Of a DNA stretch of 64,000 nucleotides, positions 58,738 to 64,000 are shown piece by piece. The position numbers and the translations under genes were made by a program. Source of the stretch: Rugamonas brunnea (GTDB lineage: Bacteria > Pseudomonadota > Gammaproteobacteria > Burkholderiales > Burkholderiaceae_D); the NCBI RefSeq assembly GCF_014042345.1, contig NZ_JACEZT010000004.1, positions 294,510-358,509 of the forward strand, read 5' to 3'. The notes below the pieces were generated by a model. That model searched no databases. It was not told the origin of the DNA and was given only the letters and a program-made list of their open reading frames with translations. Position 1 is the first letter of the stretch, and every line of letters starts with the position of its first letter.

Positions 58738-59811
58738 GTGAAAAAACTTACTCTGGCAGCAATGATCATCGCCGGCTTCGCCGCTAACGCGCACGCCCAA
58801 TCGAACGTCACCATCTACGGCCTGGTCGATGCTGGCCTGGTCAGCGAGCGTGGCGGCGCCGCCGGCACCGTGACCAAAGTGACCAGCGGCATCGGCAGCC
58901 AGTCGCGTCTGGGCTTCAAGGGCACGGAAGACCTGGGCAGCGGCCTGTCGGCCATCTTCCAGCTGGAAACCGGCGTCAAGATCGACGACGGCCAACTGGA
59001 CAGCGCCAACACCATCTTCAACCGCCAGGCCTATGTCGGCCTGAAATCAAAAGATGCCGGCACCCTGACCCTGGGCCGCCAGTACACCATGCTGTACAAC
59101 GCCATGAGCCAGGTGGCTGATCCGTTCGGCGCCGGCTACGCTGGCAGCATCAAGAACCTGTTCGCCGCCAAGGGCGCCAACACCCGCGTCAGCAACGCCA
59201 TCGTGTACTCGACCCCAAGCTTTGAAGGCTTCTCGGTGGACGGCCTGTATGCGCTGGGCGAGCAGGCTGGCAGCAACACGGCTGGCCGTCAGTTCGGCCT
59301 GGGCCTGAACTATGGCAACGGTCCGCTGACCGCGCGCCTGGTGTACAACAACAAGAACACCGACACCGTCGGCAAGCCAAGCATGGACACCTCGCGTAAC
59401 ACCCTGTTCGCGATCAACTACGACTTCCAGGTCGCCAAGGCCTTCTTCGCCTACGGCGTGGACAAGGGTCCATTCAGCGCCGAGCTGCCAGTGGCGAACG
59501 CGTTTGGCTACACGACCGCGCCCGTGGCCAGCAACAACAGCAACGACCTGCTGATCGGCGCCCAGGTGCCGGTGACGGCCAATGACATGATCATGGCCTC
59601 GTACATGCGCAAGAACGACAAGACCGTGCTGAACCAGGATGCGGACCAGTGGGCCATCGGCTACTCGCACCTGCTGTCCAAGCGCACCAACGCCTACGTC
59701 GCGTTCGCCAAGATCAAGAACAAGAACGGCGCTGGCTACACCGTTGGCAACAACAACGAAGCCGGTTCGGGCGACAAGGCCTTCAACGTGGGCATCCGTC
59801 ACTCGTTCTAA
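58738..59811 (+). CDS. Gram-negative (Burkholderiales-type) trimeric porin
   Basis: 357 aa from GTG 58738, which begins the signal peptide KKLTLAAMIIAGFAANAHA; the frame open upstream of it crosses a terminator and is not used. Mature start QSNVTIYGLVDAGLV, GFKGTEDLGSGLSAIFQLETG, GRQYTMLYN and a terminal strand NVGIRHSF with the Phe needed for BAM insertion. It is a general 16-stranded diffusion channel. GTG start and a leader of over 100 bases suggest regulated expression. Confidence 0.93.
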   Translation: MKKLTLAAMIIAGFAANAHAQSNVTIYGLVDAGLVSERGGAAGTVTKVTSGIGSQSRLGFKGTEDLGSGLSAIFQLETGVKIDDGQLDSANTIFNRQAYVGLKSKDAGTLTLGRQYTMLYNAMSQVADPFGAGYAGSIKNLFAAKGANTRVSNAIVYSTPSFEGFSVDGLYALGEQAGSNTAGRQFGLGLNYGNGPLTARLVYNNKNTDTVGKPSMDTSRNTLFAINYDFQVAKAFFAYGVDKGPFSAELPVANAFGYTTAPVASNNSNDLLIGAQVPVTANDMIMASYMRKNDKTVLNQDADQWAIGYSHLLSKRTNAYVAFAKIKNKNGAGYTVGNNNEAGSGDKAFNVGIRHSF

Positions 59812-59904
59812 GTTGATAGTTTGAGGGCGGGCCCCTGTGGTCAGCCCTTTGTAGTGCCATCCCATCGCGCGCCGCCCGGTTCCTGCCTGGTGGCGCGTGT
59901 GCAT

Positions 59905-61086
59905 TTAAGCCTCGGCTGGCAACGGCATGCTGATGTCGATGTGGGTGCCGCCGTTGCTGGTGATGGCGATGTCGCCGTGGATGGCCCATACCCGCTCGCG
60001 CATGCCGATCAGGCCGAATGAGGACGCCTTGTCCATGTCCTGTTCGGCGATGCCGCGGCCATCGTCCCGGATGGCGATACGCAGCGTGCGGTCGCGCCGG
60101 TGCAGTTGCAGCGTGACTTCGCTGGCCTGGGCATGGCGCGCGATATTGGTCAGCGCTTCCTGCACGATGCGGAAGATGGCGGTGCTGTAGTTATCGTCGA
60201 ACACCAGCTCTTCCTCGCAGGCGTCGAGCGTGCAGGCGATGCCGTGGCGCGCCACGAAGTCCTGCCGCATGCTGTCGAGCGCGAAAAACAGGCCCCCTTC
60301 ATCGAGCGCCCGTGGGCGCAGGTTGCTGGCGATACGGCGCAGCGAGGTGATGGCCGACAGCAACACGTCGTCCATGCTGGCCAGCAGCTTGCTGGCCGCG
60401 TCGTTGGCGGCCGGCTGTTGCTGCAGCAAGGTCAGGTCCATGCGCAGCGTGGCCAGCAACTGGCCCAGGTCATCGTGCAGTTCGCGCGCGATATGGGTGC
60501 GCTCTTCTTCGCGGATGGTTTGCAGCGCGGCCGACAGTTCGCGCAATTGCGTGTAGGACTGCTCCAGTTTTTGCTGCACCTGTTTGCGCTCGGTGACGTC
60601 GCGCAGGATGATGGTGTGGATTTGCCGTCCATCTTCGGTCAGGCTGGAAATCGAGCCTTCCAGCGGGAACAGCTGGCCGCTTGCCTTGAGACCGGTGACG
60701 GCGTAGTCGCTGGCGCGCCGGCCTTTCATGCGCAGCCGGATGCCGGTGGCGCCGAAGTATTGCAGTTGCGGCCCGTCGGGCAGGGCGCGTTGTTCGCGCG
60801 GAATGAATTGCTGCAGCGAGGCGCCTTCCATGGCCTGCACTGTGGTGCCGAACATGGCGGCGGCCGAGGGGTTGGCCAGCACGATGGTCTGGTCGTCATC
60901 GGTGGAGATGATGGCGTCGCTGGCGTGCTGGATGATGCTGCGGCTGCGGTTGCCGGCAACGGCCGCCAGCCGCCGCGGCTGGCGCAGCGGCGCGGCCAGC
61001 CGGCGTGCCAGCCGTGCACCCAGCAGCAGGAACGCCGCCAGCGCGGACAGGGCCAGGGGCCAGGGTGATTTTCTGGTCAGGGGCAT
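59905..61086 (-). CDS. PAS-containing HisKA_3 sensor histidine kinase
   Basis: 393 aa from the ATG at 61086 (AAGGA 8 bases upstream; ATG 61095 possible). One N-terminal membrane helix (about 10-24), PAS domain (about 45-165), then HisKA_3 with EEERTHIARELHDDLGQLLATLR (phospho-His about 204) and an ATPase domain (FRIVQEALTNIARHAQA, DDGRGI). NarL-type regulators are the normal partners of this class, but none is adjacent. The neighbouring response regulator is LytTR type. Confidence 0.9.
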   Translation of the reverse strand: MPLTRKSPWPLALSALAAFLLLGARLARRLAAPLRQPRRLAAVAGNRSRSIIQHASDAIISTDDDQTIVLANPSAAAMFGTTVQAMEGASLQQFIPREQRALPDGPQLQYFGATGIRLRMKGRRASDYAVTGLKASGQLFPLEGSISSLTEDGRQIHTIILRDVTERKQVQQKLEQSYTQLRELSAALQTIREEERTHIARELHDDLGQLLATLRMDLTLLQQQPAANDAASKLLASMDDVLLSAITSLRRIASNLRPRALDEGGLFFALDSMRQDFVARHGIACTLDACEEELVFDDNYSTAIFRIVQEALTNIARHAQASEVTLQLHRRDRTLRIAIRDDGRGIAEQDMDKASSFGLIGMRERVWAIHGDIAITSNGGTHIDISMPLPAEA

Positions 61087-61182
61087 GGCACGCATCCTTG
61101 CCACCGGAAAGGGCGGCCGTGCGTGTCACACTAATACACGATGCGGCTGCGGTATTGAGCTGACGCAGAAGTGCGCTGCCCC

Positions 61183-61944
61183 TTACATCTGCTTGAACAG
61201 GTGCAGGAAGCTGCGGCTCACTTCCAGCTTGTCGGATTTGCCCTTGATCATGACCAGATGGCGGCCACGGATGTCGCGCGTGACGCCTTCGATGGCATTC
61301 ACGTTGACCAGCGTGGCGCGATGGATCTGCCAGAACAACGACGGGTCCAGTTCCTCGGCCAGATCGCGTACCGGTTTGCGGATCAGCGCTTCGTAGCGCT
61401 CGGTCTGCACGCAGGTGTATTTCTCGTCGGAGCGGAAGAACAGGATTTCCTCCACCGGGATCATGCGCAAGTCCTGGCCGATGCTGGCCTGTATCCATTG
61501 CAGATAGGTGGGTTTGGGCGCCGTGATCTTTTCCGCCAGTTGCGACAGCATGGCCGTCACGCTGGCGTTCATGTCCGGTTCCGGCTTGGCTAGGCGCGTC
61601 TTGAGGCGATCGACCGTGATCTGCAGGCGCTCGGGCTCGGGCGGTTTGAGCACGTAGTCGATGGCGCCGCGCTCGAAGGCCTCCACGGCGTAGGCATCGT
61701 AGGCCGTGACGAACACGATGTGGCTTTTGTTGCCAATCGCGCTGGCCGCTTCCATGCCGGTCTTGCCGGGCATGCGGATGTCGAGGAAGGTGAAGTCGGG
61801 CTTGAGCTGGTCGACCAGTTCGATGGCTTCTTCACCGTTCTTGGCTTCGCCGATGATCTCCAGTTCCGGCCACACCTGGTTCAGGCGCATGCGCAGCTGG
61901 TCGCGCATTAATCGTTCGTCGTCGGCAATGATGGCGGTTGGCAT
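61183..61944 (-). CDS. LytTR family (AlgR-type) response regulator
   Basis: 253 aa. Receiver domain (1-125) with the DD pair at 8-9, phosphorylatable D55 (FLDIRMPG) and K in LKPP; LytTR DNA-binding domain at about 145-250 (IPVEEILFFRSDEKYTCVQTERYEALIRKPVRDL, FWQIHRATLVNVNAIEGV). It follows the LytS-like kinase gene by 83 bases, so the two form one two-component system. Confidence 0.93.
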   Translation of the reverse strand: MPTAIIADDERLMRDQLRMRLNQVWPELEIIGEAKNGEEAIELVDQLKPDFTFLDIRMPGKTGMEAASAIGNKSHIVFVTAYDAYAVEAFERGAIDYVLKPPEPERLQITVDRLKTRLAKPEPDMNASVTAMLSQLAEKITAPKPTYLQWIQASIGQDLRMIPVEEILFFRSDEKYTCVQTERYEALIRKPVRDLAEELDPSLFWQIHRATLVNVNAIEGVTRDIRGRHLVMIKGKSDKLEVSRSFLHLFKQM

Positions 61945-62027
61945 GATGGTAAAGTTGTAAAATTAAGGTATTAATTATTCAACGAAACGATGTAAGAATC
62001 AATCGTCGCCGTTTGTCGTGCGGCCCA

Positions 62028-63344
62028 TTATTTGGCCAGTTGGTAAGGCACTTCGATGGTGGCGATCACGCCGGTGGGGCTGTTGGCCGCGATCAGCAGT
62101 TGCGCCTGGTCGCCATGCAGCAGTTTCAGCCGCTCCCGGATGGTCATCAGTCCCAGGCCGGTGCCGTCGCTGGGGACGGCGCCAAAGCCAAGGCCGTCAT
62201 CGGTGACGATCACGCGCAGTTTATTGTGCGCCACTTCTGCGCGCACCTTCAGCGTGCCGCCTTCGGGCTTCGCTTCCAGGCCGTGCTTGATGGCGTTTTC
62301 CACCATCGATTGCAGCATCATGGGCGGGAAGGCGGCGGTGCGCAAGCCATCCGGAATCTCGAAGTCGACCGTGAGGCGTTCTTCCATCCGCATTTTCAGC
62401 AGGTTCAGGTAAGCCAGCACCATGTCGGCTTCGCGGCCCAGGTTGGTGATCAGGGTGTTGTCGCGCATTTGCGGCAGCACGGCGCGCAGGTATTTGATCA
62501 GGCTGCGCTGCATGGCCGAGGCGCGCGGCGGGTTGGTTTCGATCAGGTGCTCGACCGAGGCCAGGGTGTTGAACAGGAAGTGGGGTTCGACCTGGGCCTG
62601 CATCATTTGCATCTTCGCTTCGCTGAGCTGGCGCTGCATGGATTCGCGCTCGGCGGCGGCGTTGGCGGTCATGGTCTGCGCTTCGGCCCGCTTCTTGCCG
62701 CCCATCAGGGCCTTGGTGCCGAACAGTGCCAGGACCAGCAGCGAGACGAAGCTCTTGAACCAGGTGGACGCCTGGCGGTGGTAGCGGGTGACTTTCTGCT
62801 CGGCGGCGTCGTCCACCGCTTCCTCGATCGCGTTCGACAATTCCTCACCGATCTGGGGCGGCAGGTCGATGTGGACTTCTTCGCCGGGGAGCGCGGGCAG
62901 GGCGGGCGTGGCCGAAGCCGATGCGGACGACTTGATGTGCTTGCCCGTCTTGGCGGGCGGCGCGGGCGGAGCCGGTGGCTCGGCGGGCTCCGCAGGTTGC
63001 GGCGGCTCTGGTGTTTCTGTGGGCACCGATGCGCTAGCGCTGGCGCCATCCTTGCGCAACTTGCCGCGTGGGTTGAAGTGGATGCCGCTGTCGTCGATCA
63101 GGATGTTTGTCTCGCCGTTCTTGCGGTTGGGGCGCTTGGGGGTGTTGACCACCACTTCCTCGTCCGGACTGGATGAGAATAGTTCTTCCTGGAGAATGGA
63201 GCCAGCGATCAGCATCAACGCAGCGAACATCAGGAACTTCCACCATGACAACTGGGTTACCCATGTCGCGGTCGCGTCGAAGCTGCGGTGCAGCCAGGCG
63301 GCGATGCTTTTCAGGATTTCTTGGACTTTGGGCAATGTCAGCAT
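62028..63344 (-). CDS. LytS-like sensor histidine kinase with Pro/Ala-rich extracytoplasmic part
   Basis: 438 aa. Membrane helix 1 (about 34-52), an extracytoplasmic stretch of about 140 residues with a Pro/Glu/Ala-rich repeat region (PEPPQPAEPAEPPAPPAPPA), helix 2 (about 196-214), a coiled coil, then the His_kinase domain with H255 in EPHFLFNTLASVEHL and an ATPase domain (LQSMVENAIKHGLE, DDGLGFG). No known sensor domain is recognised. The linker could act as a wall-spanning sensor (inference). Confidence 0.9.
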   Translation of the reverse strand: MLTLPKVQEILKSIAAWLHRSFDATATWVTQLSWWKFLMFAALMLIAGSILQEELFSSSPDEEVVVNTPKRPNRKNGETNILIDDSGIHFNPRGKLRKDGASASASVPTETPEPPQPAEPAEPPAPPAPPAKTGKHIKSSASASATPALPALPGEEVHIDLPPQIGEELSNAIEEAVDDAAEQKVTRYHRQASTWFKSFVSLLVLALFGTKALMGGKKRAEAQTMTANAAAERESMQRQLSEAKMQMMQAQVEPHFLFNTLASVEHLIETNPPRASAMQRSLIKYLRAVLPQMRDNTLITNLGREADMVLAYLNLLKMRMEERLTVDFEIPDGLRTAAFPPMMLQSMVENAIKHGLEAKPEGGTLKVRAEVAHNKLRVIVTDDGLGFGAVPSDGTGLGLMTIRERLKLLHGDQAQLLIAANSPTGVIATIEVPYQLAK

Positions 63345-63492
63345 GTGGCACTTTCGGGTAGCAATGGGTCAAGCATGGAGCTAGTGTAGCGAAACCCTAT
63401 CTCTTAACGCCATGCAATTGCGACAGCCTGCAGGAAAAGGGGATTGAAACGGAGTGGCGCGGGCCGGGCTGCATGGCATACGAAAAAAGGCC

Positions 63493-63522
63493 TTGCCAAG
63501 TTCGCGGCGGCTTTGCTATAGT
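63493..63522 (+). promoter_or_regulatory. rRNA operon promoter
   Basis: TTGCCA (63493-63498), 18 bases, TATAGT (63517-63522), followed by a GC-rich discriminator (TCGCCTCCCC), the usual mark of stringent control. The following 367 bases to the 16S gene hold no gene. Confidence 0.75.
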
Positions 63523-63693
63523 TCGCCTCCCCGCTGAAACTCACGCAAAATAATGCTGTAGCGAAGTAAGTCGAGGCGCTGATAAAACAGTGTAGTAGTT
63601 GACGAAATAAGCGAAGTGCTTCATACTCTTCTTTCTCTGCAGCTGACAAACAAAACGATTTGTCGAATAAAGCAGAGAATAGTACCGAATAAA

Positions 63694-63706
63694 GTTCTTT
63701 AACAAT
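63694..63706 (+). promoter_or_regulatory. rrn leader boxA antitermination element
   Basis: GTTCTTTAACAAT closely matches the rrn boxA (TGCTCTTTAACAA) that binds NusB/NusE. Confidence 0.85.
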
Positions 63707-63743
63707 TCACAGTCGATAAGTGTGGACGTTTGATGGAAGTGCA

Positions 63744-63762
63744 CACGAGGCTAGTCCTCGTG
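63744..63762 (+). promoter_or_regulatory. rrn leader stem-loop (boxB-like)
   Basis: CACGAGG (63744-63750) pairs with CCTCGTG (63756-63762) around CTAGT, shortly after boxA. Typical leader hairpin. Confidence 0.6.
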
Positions 63763-63889
63763 ATACTTAAAATATCAAATGTTCACAAGAAGTAATGAAA
63801 TAGGACGCTTCTTAGGAAGTGGCCTGTCAGTATTTTGAGTGAGCGACCCGTCGCAAGACGGTGGCAGCAATGCCAAACAAACAGAGATT

Positions 63890-64000
63890 AAACTGAAGAG
63901 TTTGATCCTGGCTCAGATTGAACGCTGGCGGCATGCCTTACACATGCAAGTCGAACGGCAGCGCGGGGCAACCTGGCGGCGAGTGGCGAACGGGTGAGTA
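63890..64000 (+). rRNA. 16S ribosomal RNA, 5' end (partial)
   Basis: AGAGTTTGATCCTGGCTCAG starts at 63897 (E. coli position 8), so base 1 is about 63890. The V1 region (AACGCTGGCGGCATGCCTTA, later GCGCGGGGCAACCTGGCGGC) is that of betaproteobacteria, very like Massilia/Duganella. The gene runs off the right edge. Confidence 0.97.

Noticed and set aside
63404..63744. Short open frames on the minus strand before the 16S gene
   Set aside because: They overlap the rrn promoter, boxA and leader hairpin, and have no start context or similarity.

Overview
The window is GC-rich, gene-dense chromosomal DNA of a betaproteobacterium, most likely Oxalobacteraceae (Massilia / Duganella / Telluria type). 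Supporting signs are three PEP-CTERM exosortase-sorted proteins, a Burkholderiales-type trimeric porin, an AcnD/PrpF-type methylcitrate operon, a CysI-DUF934-CysH-CysD-CysN-CobA sulfur operon, and the first 111 bases of a betaproteobacterial 16S rRNA gene at the right edge. The left edge cuts a bifunctional mannose-1-phosphate guanylyltransferase / mannose-6-phosphate isomerase gene.

Layout. 1-5.3 kb: end of a GDP-mannose gene, a TIGR03790-type secreted protein, and a large secreted ExeM/NucH-type nuclease followed by a PEP-CTERM protein; three perfect CTGTCAT repeats (a Pho box array) stand in front of the nuclease. 5.5-15.0 kb: one tightly overlapping operon for a type II secretion / type IV pilus-like machine (GspG, GspF, GspE, then PilM-, PilN-, PilO-, PilP-like proteins and a lipoprotein secretin, then three more pseudopilin-like proteins). 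A third PEP-CTERM gene follows. 15.8-24 kb: housekeeping genes (murJ, rpsT, rluE-like, icd, cspA-like, clpS, clpA). 24-28.3 kb: an accessory-looking stretch (Fic protein with a visibly different base composition, DUF6328 protein, LysE-type exporter, MocR-type regulator, 52-aa membrane protein). 28.4-38.6 kb: prpR and the divergent prpB-prpC-acnD-prpF operon with a sigma-54 promoter, then DUF485-actP for acetate/propionate uptake. 38.8-42.4 kb: a giant multi-PAS GGDEF-EAL protein. 42.5-49.7 kb: xthA, a run of small poorly known genes, pepA, and lptF-lptG with a CbiX-type chelatase gene attached. 49.7-58.5 kb: glutamine cyclotransferase, the assimilatory sulfate-reduction operon, a divergent CysB-type regulator and a methyltransferase. 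58.7-63.4 kb: porin, a PAS histidine kinase, and a LytTR response regulator with its LytS-like kinase. 63.4-64 kb: promoter, boxA and 5' end of an rRNA operon.

How the genes work together. The sulfur block makes APS (CysDN), reduces APS with an iron-sulfur CysH, and reduces sulfite with a siroheme enzyme; CobA and, nearby on the other strand, a short CbiX supply two of the siroheme steps. The prp block turns propionyl-CoA into pyruvate and succinate, with ActP as a likely carboxylate importer. The Pho-box nuclease should free phosphate from extracellular DNA. The most interesting system is the secretion operon at 5.5-15.0 kb: it joins GspG/F/E-type parts to a PilMNOPQ-ordered alignment complex and is bracketed by PEP-CTERM proteins. 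Its substrate is unknown.
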